Origin: DAITAZ01 sp036824045
Lineage (GTDB): Bacteria > Pseudomonadota > Gammaproteobacteria > Burkholderiales > Rhodocyclaceae
Length of the DNA stretch: 64,000 nucleotides
Reading direction: 5' to 3'
NCBI GenBank assembly: GCA_036824045.1
Contig: DAITAZ010000019.1
Coordinates: forward strand, 1 to 64,000
Part shown: positions 8,686 through 16,629 of the stretch, piece after piece
Layout of the letters: every line of letters starts with the position of its first letter
How positions within the stretch are numbered: position 1 is the first letter of the stretch
The notes under the pieces: model-generated
Seen by the model: the letters and a program-made list of their open reading frames with translations, nothing else
Database searches by the model: none
What the model was told of the DNA's origin: nothing
Position numbers and translations under genes: made by a program

Positions 8686-8725
8686 TGATACACACAGATT
8701 TGGTGTTTTTCTTGTGTGTGTATCG
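8686..8725. promoter_or_regulatory. Split-palindrome operator 2, between iclR and livH
   Basis: Inverted half-sites TGATAC and GTATCG have centres 34 bp apart. Here the repeat is extended to perfect 10-base arms, GATACACACA (8687-8696) and TGTGTGTATC (8715-8724). It lies about 50 bases beyond the iclR stop. It has no T-tract, so it reads better as a DNA-binding site than as a terminator. Confidence 0.55.
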
Positions 8726-8773
8726 TGCAATACGCCCCGGCCGGGAGGGCCGGGGGCGCTCTCGACGCGGTGC

Positions 8774-9577
8774 TCAGTCGATGACTGGGGGGGCGCCCAG
8801 GCGGGCTGAGAGGCGGGTTGCTGCGGCGAGTAATGCGCGGATCGCGGCACTGTCGGGGGACATGTCGATGGAGCCTTCTACCCCCACCAGTACCAATGTC
8901 AGGGTGATCTCGTTCTTGAAATTGAACACTGGCGCGGCGACGGCCTCCACGCCCCGAACCGCGTAGCGGCTGCCGGTGATGGCAGCGTAGCCCCGGGCGC
9001 GCACCTCGGCCAGTACAGCTTGGGCCCCGTCCAGGCTGGTAATGCCCTCCGGTGCCTTGCCCTGGGCAATCTCCGCCTTGATCAGCGGCAAGGTGCGCGC
9101 CTCCGGGAGCCACGCGGCAAACACCTGCCCGGAGGCGGAGGAGAGCATGCCCAGGGTCGTGCCGGTCACCACGTTGACCGTGATGGCGCGCCGAGGCCGC
9201 TCCCAGCGCACGACCACCGGGCCGATATCGCTCCAGACCACCAGGGCGGTGGTTTCGTTTACTTCGTCGCGCAATTCGGCAATGGCGGAGAGCCCAAGCC
9301 GCACCCGGTCCAGACGGTCCAGCGCCACCAGCCCCAGGTTGAGTGCAAAGGGGCCCAGGTTGTAGCGGGACGTTGCCGGGTCCTGTTCCACGAGCCCGCT
9401 GCGGATCAGGCTCACCAGATAGCGATGCGCTTTGGAGGGGGGCATCTCGGCAGCGGCGGCGATGTCCTTGAGCATCATGGAGCGGTTGCCGCCCACCATG
9501 GCGCGCAGGATCTGCATGCCCACCTCGAGGGACTGGACGCCGTGCTTGCCTTCGAGTTCTTCAGGAACGAGGTTCAT
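8774..9577 (-). CDS. IclR-family transcriptional regulator
   Basis: The 267-residue protein has an N-terminal winged helix (VQSLEVGMQILRAMV, DIAAAAEMPPSKAHRYLVSLI) and a C-terminal IclR effector domain (YNLGPFALNLG, TALVVWSDIGPVVV, GYAAITGSRYAVRGVEAVAAPV). IclR proteins commonly control aromatic-acid catabolism and sense the substrate or an intermediate. It lies between the PaaX-like regulator and the transporter operon on the same strand. A perfect 9-base inverted repeat sits just before its start codon and is a plausible autoregulatory site. Confidence 0.92.
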   Translation of the reverse strand: MNLVPEELEGKHGVQSLEVGMQILRAMVGGNRSMMLKDIAAAAEMPPSKAHRYLVSLIRSGLVEQDPATSRYNLGPFALNLGLVALDRLDRVRLGLSAIAELRDEVNETTALVVWSDIGPVVVRWERPRRAITVNVVTGTTLGMLSSASGQVFAAWLPEARTLPLIKAEIAQGKAPEGITSLDGAQAVLAEVRARGYAAITGSRYAVRGVEAVAAPVFNFKNEITLTLVLVGVEGSIDMSPDSAAIRALLAAATRLSARLGAPPVID

Positions 9578-9579
9578 GG

Positions 9580-9617
9580 GATTCCATATGGCAACATTGG
9601 TTACGCTTTATGGAATC
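9580..9617. promoter_or_regulatory. Inverted repeat before iclR
   Basis: Perfect arms GATTCCATA (9580-9588) and TATGGAATC (9609-9617) flank a 20-base spacer directly upstream of the iclR ATG. TGGAAT-type half-sites are common for IclR proteins, so autoregulation is the simplest reading. It differs from the GATAC elements elsewhere in the island, which suggests two separate regulators. Confidence 0.5.
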
Positions 9618-9699
9618 TAAGCACAAGGGCGGGCGCAGGGCAATGCCGCGAACGCCGCCGGGCGTGAGACGAGCGGGCAACGCGGCAGGAGGCCTGGGT

Positions 9700-10653
9700 T
9701 CAGGCTGGCTCTGCCAAGGGGTCGGCTTCCCGGAAACGCTCCAGAAGCAGCGGCGCGGCCAGGGGGATGCGGCCATCGGCGAGCTGAAAATGCTGGTCCA
9801 GGTGGCGCTCCGACGGGGGAAGCAGCCGGCGGTAAAGCTCCTTGCACAGGAGCCTCGCCCTGTGGCCGGGCCAGTCGGAGGGGAGCAGCACATCGGGGAG
9901 TTCCGGGTCTCGCAGGAGCAGGCGGCGGTAGTCGTGAATGAGCAGGATGCGCAGCAGGAAAGCGCTTTCGCCATCCACTTCGCCATGGCCCTCGGCGCGG
10001 AGCTGTTCCAGGACGGGTTGATAGCGGGTGACGAATTCCCCGTACACGCCGCCTAACCGTTCCAGGTTCCAGGCGCGATGCACCATCTCGATATCGCTGG
10101 CGGCGTTGCTGAACCGGGCGTCCGCCGCCAGCAAGGGCTTGAGCTTGTCGAGCACGTCTTCCAGCCCCTCCGCGATGAGGGCGTCGAAAGCGGTCGTCAG
10201 ATCCGCTCCTGGGTGTACGAAGCAGTCGCCACCCAGGACGCCAAACCCTTGCCAGAACAACGCCCGCCGCAGGGCCTCCCGTTGTTTGGCCGAAAGCTCC
10301 CCCACGGTGAGGATCAGGCGCCAGCGATGGTCCCAGCGCGGTGCGCTGGAGGCGTAAATGTGTCGGGAGGCTTCTTCAAACCGGCGCTGTCCCGAAGCGG
10401 TCAGGAGATAGTCCGTCCGCCGTCCCGAGGGCTCCGTGCGCAGCCACTCTTCCTTGGCCAGGCGGAACACGGAGGTGCGGATCAGCCGTTCATTGAGATT
10501 CAGGGGCTCGAGCAGCCGGATCAGGCTGCCCAGCCATATCCGGCTGCCCCGGGGGAGGACGGCATCGCCGAACACCGAGATGATGATGGACCCCGCCTGG
10601 ACACGGTCTTGCTGGCGGAAATCGTCCAAGCGTTTCTGCAGGGGGGAAAGCAC
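9700..10653 (-). CDS. PaaX-family transcriptional repressor
   Basis: The protein (317 residues from the GTG at 10653) matches PaaX through its winged-helix N-terminus (SIIISVFGDAVLPRGSRIWL, NERLIRTSVFRLAKEEWL) and long C-terminal region (EASRHIYASSAPRWDHRW, LLIHDYRRLLLRDPELPDVLLPSDWPG is split across motifs here). PaaX represses phenylacetate operons and is released by phenylacetyl-CoA. An ATG at 10722 would extend the protein by 23 residues without family similarity or a clear ribosome-binding site. It lies 91 bases after the reductase gene, in the same direction. The GATAC elements nearby are candidate targets, unproven. Confidence 0.85.
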   Translation of the reverse strand: MLSPLQKRLDDFRQQDRVQAGSIIISVFGDAVLPRGSRIWLGSLIRLLEPLNLNERLIRTSVFRLAKEEWLRTEPSGRRTDYLLTASGQRRFEEASRHIYASSAPRWDHRWRLILTVGELSAKQREALRRALFWQGFGVLGGDCFVHPGADLTTAFDALIAEGLEDVLDKLKPLLAADARFSNAASDIEMVHRAWNLERLGGVYGEFVTRYQPVLEQLRAEGHGEVDGESAFLLRILLIHDYRRLLLRDPELPDVLLPSDWPGHRARLLCKELYRRLLPPSERHLDQHFQLADGRIPLAAPLLLERFREADPLAEPA

Positions 10654-10744
10654 TTGATTTGCCTGAGGTTTCTTGTGCGGACCCCGACAGTGTAGCGAAT
10701 CCCCCCCGCTTCTGGATAGCATGACGGGTGACAGGCGCCTGCAT

Positions 10745-11794
10745 TTACAGCTTGAGCAGGTGATCGGCGTCTGGCACTTCCGGTTGTTGCTGGCTGAAAA
10801 ACCCCTCGGTGTGGATCAGCTCAGGACGGGCGTTGAGGGCAGTGGTGACACGGACGCAGGTATCGACGAAATCCGGACTGCCGGCGGCGAAGATGGTGTG
10901 CTTGGAAAGGTCCGGGAAAAGCCCGGGCAGGACCGCATCCACCCGACCTGACAGATAACCTTCCTTCTCCTCCCGGGTGAGTGTGATCTTGAAGTCGAAA
11001 TTGCGGTGCTTGGTTCGCCACCAGGCCATCATGCCCTGGCTGTACACGTCAGCTTCGGTCCGGGCCGAAAAGAGCAGGGTGACGGGGCGGCGGAAGCCCC
11101 GGCGCAGCGCGGCTTCCGCCAGCGCCAGGATGGGCGCCAATCCTGTGCCTGCGGCCAGGCACAGCACAGGGGTGTCCACCGACGGATCGCCGATGAATGT
11201 GCCATAGGCGCCGGAAACCTTGAGACTGTCCCCAATGCGCACCGTGTCGTGAATCCAATGGCTGGTCAGTCCGCCTTCGGCTCGCGCCACCTGCAGCACC
11301 AGCTCGCCATCGGGCCGGGGAGCGTTGGAGATGGAATAGGCACGGGCGGGAATGCCGTTGCGCGGATCTCCCAGGGTGACATACTGCCCCGGCCAGTAGC
11401 GGATTGGCTGACCCACCGGGCGGAGACGCAGTTCCACCACCCGTTCGGCGATGGCGCGCTTGTCCACGGTGACGAAGAGGGCATTCTCCCGGGGAGGGAA
11501 AAGCTTGGGCTTGGCATCCTCGGTGCCCCACTCGATCACCAGTTCGTCTGAAATGGGCTTGGCCATGCACATGAGGCCATAACCCTGGCGGCGCTCCTCC
11601 TGGCTGAGCGCCATGTCCAGCACCATGCCCTGGTCGAACTGGCCCGAGACTACCTTGACCTTGCATTCGCCGCAGGCGCCCGCGCGGCAATTGTTGGGCA
11701 GTGCATAGCCGGACTTTTCCAGTGCCATCAGCACCGTATCGCCGAAAGAGCAGTCCACCGACTTGCCCGAGGGCTGCATGATGATGCGTGCCAT
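10745..11794 (-). CDS. 2Fe-2S/FAD oxidoreductase, reductase component of an oxygenase
   Basis: The 349-residue electron-transfer protein has a plant-type ferredoxin domain (residues 1-95; cluster cysteines C36, C41, C44 and C76), an FAD domain (RAYSISNAP near residue 175) and an NAD(P)H domain (CLAAGTGLAPILALAE). The layout is that of phenol- and toluene-monooxygenase reductases and of the PaaE class in reverse domain order. It would pass electrons from NAD(P)H to the diiron oxygenase encoded 100 bases upstream. A strong hairpin lies in the gap between the two genes. Confidence 0.9.
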   Translation of the reverse strand: MARIIMQPSGKSVDCSFGDTVLMALEKSGYALPNNCRAGACGECKVKVVSGQFDQGMVLDMALSQEERRQGYGLMCMAKPISDELVIEWGTEDAKPKLFPPRENALFVTVDKRAIAERVVELRLRPVGQPIRYWPGQYVTLGDPRNGIPARAYSISNAPRPDGELVLQVARAEGGLTSHWIHDTVRIGDSLKVSGAYGTFIGDPSVDTPVLCLAAGTGLAPILALAEAALRRGFRRPVTLLFSARTEADVYSQGMMAWWRTKHRNFDFKITLTREEKEGYLSGRVDAVLPGLFPDLSKHTIFAAGSPDFVDTCVRVTTALNARPELIHTEGFFSQQQPEVPDADHLLKL

Positions 11795-11828
11795 TGTCTT
11801 CCCCCTGTGGAGTGGTCTTGTTCGTGCT

Positions 11829-11864
11829 GCGGCGGGCTGCCCCCCGGGAGGGGGTGCCCGCCGC
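11829..11864 (-). promoter_or_regulatory. Intercistronic hairpin between oxygenase and reductase genes
   Basis: Perfect 9-base arms GCGGCGGGC (11829-11837) and GCCCGCCGC (11856-11864) enclose a further CCCCC/GGGGG helix. There is no T-tract in the direction of transcription. It could stabilise the upstream oxygenase message or partly attenuate the reductase gene. Confidence 0.5.
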
Positions 11865-11894
11865 GCTATTATGGGTTGCGAGTGGTGAAACGGA

Positions 11895-12923
11895 TCAGAA
11901 GACCGGGATGATGTCTTCCATTTCCACGTCGGAGATTTCCTGGCCGGTAATGCCCACTTCGGGGATGGCGGGGAAGGGGATGTTGTAGCGATCCAGCACG
12001 CCCTTCAGGTTGATCATGGCGTTGCGCCAGTTCTCCAGCTTGGCTTCGTAGGTGGGGATGCCGAAGCCGGCGCCCCGGGCCACTTCTTCGGCTTCCCGCT
12101 GGTTGGCGATGAAGTCGCCGGGCAGATCCCAGAATTCCATGGGAGGCTCGAAGAGCACGGCGGAGAGGAAAAGGTAACCGGCGCGAATCTGCTTGGTCAC
12201 CACCGCTTTGGTGGCGTCGTCCAGGCCGGGGTAATCCCGCTCCATCACCGCCATGCAGATGGCCATGTGGCGGCCTTCGTCACGACCGATGTTGCGGAAG
12301 CCTTCCTTGAAGACGGCTTCACGGGAGTTGTCGTACATCTGCTTGAAGATGGTGGCGGCAGCGATTTCGCCCATCAGGAAGGAGCTGAAGAGCACGGCCA
12401 GGTCGTACTTGGGCACGGCCTGCTTGTAGCCGGTCCAGTAGCGGCCGCCATTGAAGTACAGCCAGTGCACGTTCTTCTGCAGGCGCTTGCCCAGTTCGGT
12501 CTTGGGCTGATAGGTCAGCGGATCGGGGTGCCCCAAAAGTTTGGTGATCGCCAGGCCACACATGATTTCGTGGTTCTGCTCGTCGCGGGTGACGGAGAAG
12601 AAGCACTTGCGCACCGGGTCTTCCTCGTGCACTTCGTAGGTCTTGATCAGCGCCTCGGCGAATACCGGGGGCGCGGAGGCGTCAAAGACCGACAGCAGAC
12701 TCCACCAGTAGGCGATGGATTCCCGTTCTTCCCACGTGTAGCTCTCCACATCCAGGGTATCCCAAGGCAGCTTTTCCGGATCCCAGTTCTCACGCAGGGC
12801 GGCCTCCCACACTTCCTGCAGCTTCTTGGTCTTGCTGTTCCAGGACAGCGGATAGACGTTGGGCTGGGGCGTGGCCGGGGGCAACTCCATCTTGTCTGCA
12901 AATCGTTCCTTGTGACTGGACAT
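11895..12923 (-). CDS. Diiron (ferritin-like) oxygenase, probably acting on an aromatic CoA thioester
   Basis: The 342-residue soluble protein shows a diiron four-helix-bundle pattern: probable ligands E90, E115/H118 (DEQNHE), E186 (GEIAAA) and E216/H219 (DEGRHM). Spacing between the two carboxylate-histidine pairs fits ribonucleotide-reductase-R2-like oxygenases. It resembles neither PaaA (about 310 residues, DEAGH/EESFH motifs) nor BoxB (about 470 residues). It is transcribed divergently from paaN and first in the operon with its reductase, so it probably makes the ring epoxide or hydroxylated CoA ester that PaaN-type enzymes process. Substrate and product are inference. AurF-like N-oxygenation is an alternative. 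Confidence 0.85.
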   Translation of the reverse strand: MSSHKERFADKMELPPATPQPNVYPLSWNSKTKKLQEVWEAALRENWDPEKLPWDTLDVESYTWEERESIAYWWSLLSVFDASAPPVFAEALIKTYEVHEEDPVRKCFFSVTRDEQNHEIMCGLAITKLLGHPDPLTYQPKTELGKRLQKNVHWLYFNGGRYWTGYKQAVPKYDLAVLFSSFLMGEIAAATIFKQMYDNSREAVFKEGFRNIGRDEGRHMAICMAVMERDYPGLDDATKAVVTKQIRAGYLFLSAVLFEPPMEFWDLPGDFIANQREAEEVARGAGFGIPTYEAKLENWRNAMINLKGVLDRYNIPFPAIPEVGITGQEISDVEMEDIIPVF

Positions 12924-12987
12924 GGTCTCTCCTTCTCATGGAATGTGGTGTGGCAACGGGCAAACCCTCCGGTTTGTACCTTTATCG

Positions 12988-13028
12988 TGATACAAAATAA
13001 CTTTACATGTCAACATTTAATGTATCGC
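12988..13028. promoter_or_regulatory. Split-palindrome operator 3 with oxygenase promoter
   Basis: Half-sites TGATAC (12988-12993) and GTATCG (13022-13027) have centres 34 bp apart. Between them, on the minus strand, is TTGACA (13008-13013), a perfect -35 hexamer for the oxygenase operon, with TATCAC after a 15-base spacer as a possible -10. A repressor bound here would block that promoter. Confidence 0.65.
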
Positions 13029-13184
13029 AATGTGCGGCTTTGGTCCGGTGCTTGGTCGTGCCGTTTCTGGATTTTAGTCGGCAGAAGCGACAAATTCTAG
13101 TTTCAACTGTATGAAAAAATTGAAGTTACGTAAATAGAAATTGGTTTCTGACTAAAGAATTTCATGGGTTTTGCGTTGCACAAA

Positions 13185-13226
13185 GCGATACTTGTGCTTG
13201 ACTTGAATCTCTGCGCTTTGTAACGT
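13185..13226 (+). promoter_or_regulatory. Split-palindrome operator 4 overlapping the paaN promoter
   Basis: Half-site CGATAC (13186-13191) and the one-mismatch partner GTAACG (13220-13225) again have centres 34 bp apart. A promoter with TTGACT (13198-13203), a 17-base spacer and TAACGT (13221-13226) lies inside it, about 120 bases before the paaN start. The whole 12924-13345 divergent gap is therefore regulatory; no gene is seen in it. Confidence 0.65.
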
Positions 13227-13345
13227 TGTGGCTGTCGAGCAAGCGGCCGGCCTGCATGCGGGGGCTATTGCGCCGCAGCAAGCCGGGCGCTGCCTCCCCG
13301 GGCGGAGGCTGGTGCCGCGCAACCAGAACAGGAGACAAGAACACC

Positions 13346-15013
13346 ATGGGCCACCCACTACTTGAAAAACACCGTGCCACCCTTGAGGGGGCTCTGGCAG
13401 CCATAGCCAATCGGACCTACTGGTCCGCTTACGCGGAAATGCCGAGTCCCAAGGTGTACGGCGAAACCGCTGGGGAAGACGGCATGGCCGCGTTCCAGGC
13501 CCATCTGGGCAAGCCTTTCGTCCTCGATCAGCCCGGGCAAGCCGGCTGGCACGGCGGGGAGGCGTCGCCCTATGGCACCGAGCTGGGGGTCAGCTATCCA
13601 GTGTGTGCCCCGGAGTCGCTCATTGCCGCGGCCCAAACCGCGATGCCTGCTTGGCAGGCGCTGGGGGCGGCGGGCCGGACGGGGGTGTGCCTGGAGATTC
13701 TGGCACGGCTGAACCGGCAGAGCTTTGAACTCGCCCATGCCGTGATGCAGACCACGGGGCAGGGCTGGATGATGGCTTTCCAGGCGGGAGCCCCCCATGC
13801 GCAGGACCGGGGGCTTGAGGCAGTGGCTTATGCCTGGCGGGAGCAAAGCTTCGTGCCGGCCGAGGCGGTATGGGAAAAGCCCCAGGGCAAGAACCCTCCG
13901 CTGGTGATGAAGAAGCACTTCGAGATCGTAGGCCGGGGGGTTGCGCTGGTCATCGGCTGCGGCACTTTCCCCACCTGGAACACTTACCCGGGGCTGTTTG
14001 CTGCGCTGGCCACCGGCAACCCGGTGATCGTCAAGCCCCACGGGAACGCGATCCTGCCCGCCGCCATCACCGTGCGCACGATCCGGGAAGTGTTGGCGGA
14101 AAACGGCCTGGACGCCAATCTGGTCAGCCTGTGCGTGGCCCCCAAGCGCGAAACCACCCAGGCGCTGGCGACTCACCCCTCGGTCAAGTCCATCGATTTC
14201 ACCGGCGGGAACACGTTCGGCCAGTGGCTGCTGGACAACGCCCGCCAGGCCCAGGTGTACGCCGAACTCGCCGGGGTGAACAACATCGTCATCGACTCCA
14301 CCGATGCCTACAAGGCCATGCTGGGCAATCTGGCCTTCACCCTGGCGCTGTACTCGGGCCAGATGTGCACGACTTCCCAAGCCATTTTCGTCCCCGCCGG
14401 AGGGATCGAGACCGAGGATGGCCACAAGAGCTACGACGAGGTGTGCGCCGATCTGGGGCGGGCGGTGGAGCGTTTGCTGGGCAAGCCGGAGGTGGCTCAC
14501 GCGGTGCTGGGTGCCATCCAGAGCGCGGACACCCGGGAGCGGATCGAGCTCGCCAATAGCGGCGCCCTCGGGCGCGTGGTGCTGGCTTCCCAGGTGCTTC
14601 AGAACCCGGAGTTTCCGGCCGCCACGGTGCGCACGCCGGTGTTGCTGGCCTGCGACGCGGCCGACGAAAAGACCTATATGGAAGAGCGCTTCGGGCCCAT
14701 CAGCTTCATCGTCAAGGTGGCCGACACGTCCGCGGCCATCGCCCTTTCGGAACGCATCGTCAGCACCCATGGCGCGCTGACCGTGGGGGTGTATTCCACG
14801 CGCCAGGAGGTGCTCGATGCGATGACCGCCGCAACCTGGCGCAGCAAGGTGGCCCTCTCCATCAACCTCACCGGCGGCGTGTTCGTCAATCAGTCAGCCG
14901 CGTACTCGGATTATCACGGCACGGGCGGCAATCCGGCCGCCAACGCCTCCTACGCTGATTCTGCCTTCGTCGCCAACCGTTTTCGCGTCGTGCAGCGGCG
15001 CTACCACGTTTGA
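13346..15013 (+). CDS. paaN: PaaN-type aldehyde dehydrogenase of phenylacetate-like degradation
   Basis: The 555-residue protein is an aldehyde-dehydrogenase-superfamily member of the PaaN_2 type (GHPLLEKHRATLEGALAAI start; VIGCGTFPTWNTYPGLFAAL; catalytic-Cys region YSGQMCTTSQAIFVP). It has no C-terminal MaoC hydratase domain, unlike E. coli PaaZ, so on its own it would oxidise a ring-opened semialdehyde rather than open the ring. The ATG at 13346 follows AGGAG by 11 bases. It leads the plus-strand arm, divergent from the oxygenase, under operator 4. Confidence 0.9.
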   Translation: MGHPLLEKHRATLEGALAAIANRTYWSAYAEMPSPKVYGETAGEDGMAAFQAHLGKPFVLDQPGQAGWHGGEASPYGTELGVSYPVCAPESLIAAAQTAMPAWQALGAAGRTGVCLEILARLNRQSFELAHAVMQTTGQGWMMAFQAGAPHAQDRGLEAVAYAWREQSFVPAEAVWEKPQGKNPPLVMKKHFEIVGRGVALVIGCGTFPTWNTYPGLFAALATGNPVIVKPHGNAILPAAITVRTIREVLAENGLDANLVSLCVAPKRETTQALATHPSVKSIDFTGGNTFGQWLLDNARQAQVYAELAGVNNIVIDSTDAYKAMLGNLAFTLALYSGQMCTTSQAIFVPAGGIETEDGHKSYDEVCADLGRAVERLLGKPEVAHAVLGAIQSADTRERIELANSGALGRVVLASQVLQNPEFPAATVRTPVLLACDAADEKTYMEERFGPISFIVKVADTSAAIALSERIVSTHGALTVGVYSTRQEVLDAMTAATWRSKVALSINLTGGVFVNQSAAYSDYHGTGGNPAANASYADSAFVANRFRVVQRRYHV

Positions 15014-15066
15014 GGGACGGTGATGCGAACGGCAGGCGTGCACCACGCCCCAGGAGCGAGCCGATC

Positions 15067-16593
15067 ATGACGGCTGCCCTGGATGTGGCTGCCCCGGTGG
15101 CGGTAGTGGGTGCCGGCGCCATGGGGGCTGGCATTGCCCAGGTGGCCGCGGCCGCCGGGCATCCGGTCAAGCTCCTGGATGCTCGCCCCGGGGCCGCCGC
15201 GGCGGCGGTGGAGACCATCCGCGCCCAGTTTGCCAAGCTGGCACAGAAGGGGCGGATGAGCGCGGAGTCTGCGCAGGCGGCCGGCGGCCGCCTGCAGGCC
15301 GCCGCGGCATGGAGTGATCTCGCGGATGCCGCGCTGGTGGTGGAGGCCATCGTCGAGCAACTGGAAGCCAAGCAGACACTCTTCCGCAGCCTGGAGGGCG
15401 TAGTCGCTGCGGACTGCCTTTTCGGAACCAATACCTCCTCCATCTCCGTCACCGCCATCGGCGCAGCCCTGCAGCGGCCGCAGCGCCTGGCAGGCCTGCA
15501 CTTCTTCAATCCCGCGCCGCTCATGGCGCTGGTGGAAATCGTGTCGGGCCTGGCGACAGAGCGGTCGGTCGCCGACACCTTGTTTGCGACCGCCGCGGCG
15601 TGGGGCAAGACCCCGGTGCATGCCCGGTCGACGCCGGGATTCATCGTCAACCGGGTCGCCCGGCCGTTCTACGCCGAGGCGTTGCGCATCCTGCTCGAGG
15701 GTGGGGCCGACTGCGCCACGCTCGACGCCGTGATGCGGGAGGCAGGGGGATTCCGCATGGGGCCTTTCGAATTGATGGACCTGATCGGCCACGACGTGAA
15801 CTTCGCTGTCACCCGTTCGGTCTGGTCGGCGTTTTATTTCGATTCCCGCTTCACCCCTTCCCTCATCCAGCAGGAACTGGTCGAGGGAGGCTTTCTCGGG
15901 CGCAAGAGCGGCCAGGGGTTCTACGACTACCGGGCGGGCGCCACGCGGCCTGCTCCGGCCACCGCCCCGCCCCGGATGCTGGATGTGACGCCAGTGTTCA
16001 ATACCGCGTCCTCCGTTGCCAGGCAACTGGCAGACCGCTGCACGGCGGCGGGGGTGCGGGTGGCCTGGGGGGATGCGGAGGATGAGCGCGTTGCGACGGT
16101 GGGGGATGCGCGCCTGCTCGTCAGCGACGGGCGTACCGCGACCGCCCGTGGGGCCGCGGAAGGCGACGCCAACACCGTGCTCCTGGATCTCGCCCTGGAC
16201 TATGGCTCCGTCACCCGCGTGGCCGTGGCTGCCGGCCTCAATTGCGCAGGCGGTGCGCGCGATCGGTGCATCGCCTTGCTTCAGGCCGCGGGGATCGCGG
16301 TTTCGCCGATGGCTGATCTGCCCGGGCTCGCCGTGATGCGCACGGTGGCCATGCTCGCCAACGAGGCGGCCGACGCGGTTGCCCAGGGTGTGTGCGATGC
16401 CGCCGCCGCCGATGCCGCCATGTGCCTGGGCGTGAATTACCCCCGGGGGCCCCTGGCGTGGGCGGATGCGCTCGGGCTGCCCGTGATCGCCCGGGTGCTC
16501 GCCAATCTGGGTAGCCATTACGGAGAAGACCGCTACCGGGTGTCCTCCCTGATCAGGCAGAGGGTGGCGGCCGGATGCGGCATTCACAACTGA
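15067..16593 (+). CDS. paaH: 3-hydroxyacyl-CoA dehydrogenase, PaaH type
   Basis: The 508-residue protein contains an NAD-binding Rossmann motif (VVGAGAMGAGIAQVAAAAG), the NTSSISVTAI and RLAGLHFFNPAPLM blocks and duplicated C-terminal dehydrogenase domains, matching the roughly 500-residue PaaH/PaaC subfamily. It would oxidise a 3-hydroxyadipyl-CoA-type intermediate. The ATG at 15067 is used because the Rossmann motif follows directly. It lies between paaN and paaK, all in the same direction. Confidence 0.93.
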   Translation: MTAALDVAAPVAVVGAGAMGAGIAQVAAAAGHPVKLLDARPGAAAAAVETIRAQFAKLAQKGRMSAESAQAAGGRLQAAAAWSDLADAALVVEAIVEQLEAKQTLFRSLEGVVAADCLFGTNTSSISVTAIGAALQRPQRLAGLHFFNPAPLMALVEIVSGLATERSVADTLFATAAAWGKTPVHARSTPGFIVNRVARPFYAEALRILLEGGADCATLDAVMREAGGFRMGPFELMDLIGHDVNFAVTRSVWSAFYFDSRFTPSLIQQELVEGGFLGRKSGQGFYDYRAGATRPAPATAPPRMLDVTPVFNTASSVARQLADRCTAAGVRVAWGDAEDERVATVGDARLLVSDGRTATARGAAEGDANTVLLDLALDYGSVTRVAVAAGLNCAGGARDRCIALLQAAGIAVSPMADLPGLAVMRTVAMLANEAADAVAQGVCDAAAADAAMCLGVNYPRGPLAWADALGLPVIARVLANLGSHYGEDRYRVSSLIRQRVAAGCGIHN

Positions 16594-16629
16594 CACAAAG
16601 ACATAACAGGACATACGGAGGAGACAACC

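Noticed and set aside
8686..8725. Reading the inverted repeat after iclR as a transcription terminator
   Set aside because: No T-tract in either direction, and its arms match the half-sites of the other operators.
11895..12923. Calling the diiron gene boxB or paaA
   Set aside because: Length (342) and metal-site motifs (DEQNHE, DEGRHM) fit neither BoxB (about 470) nor PaaA (about 310).
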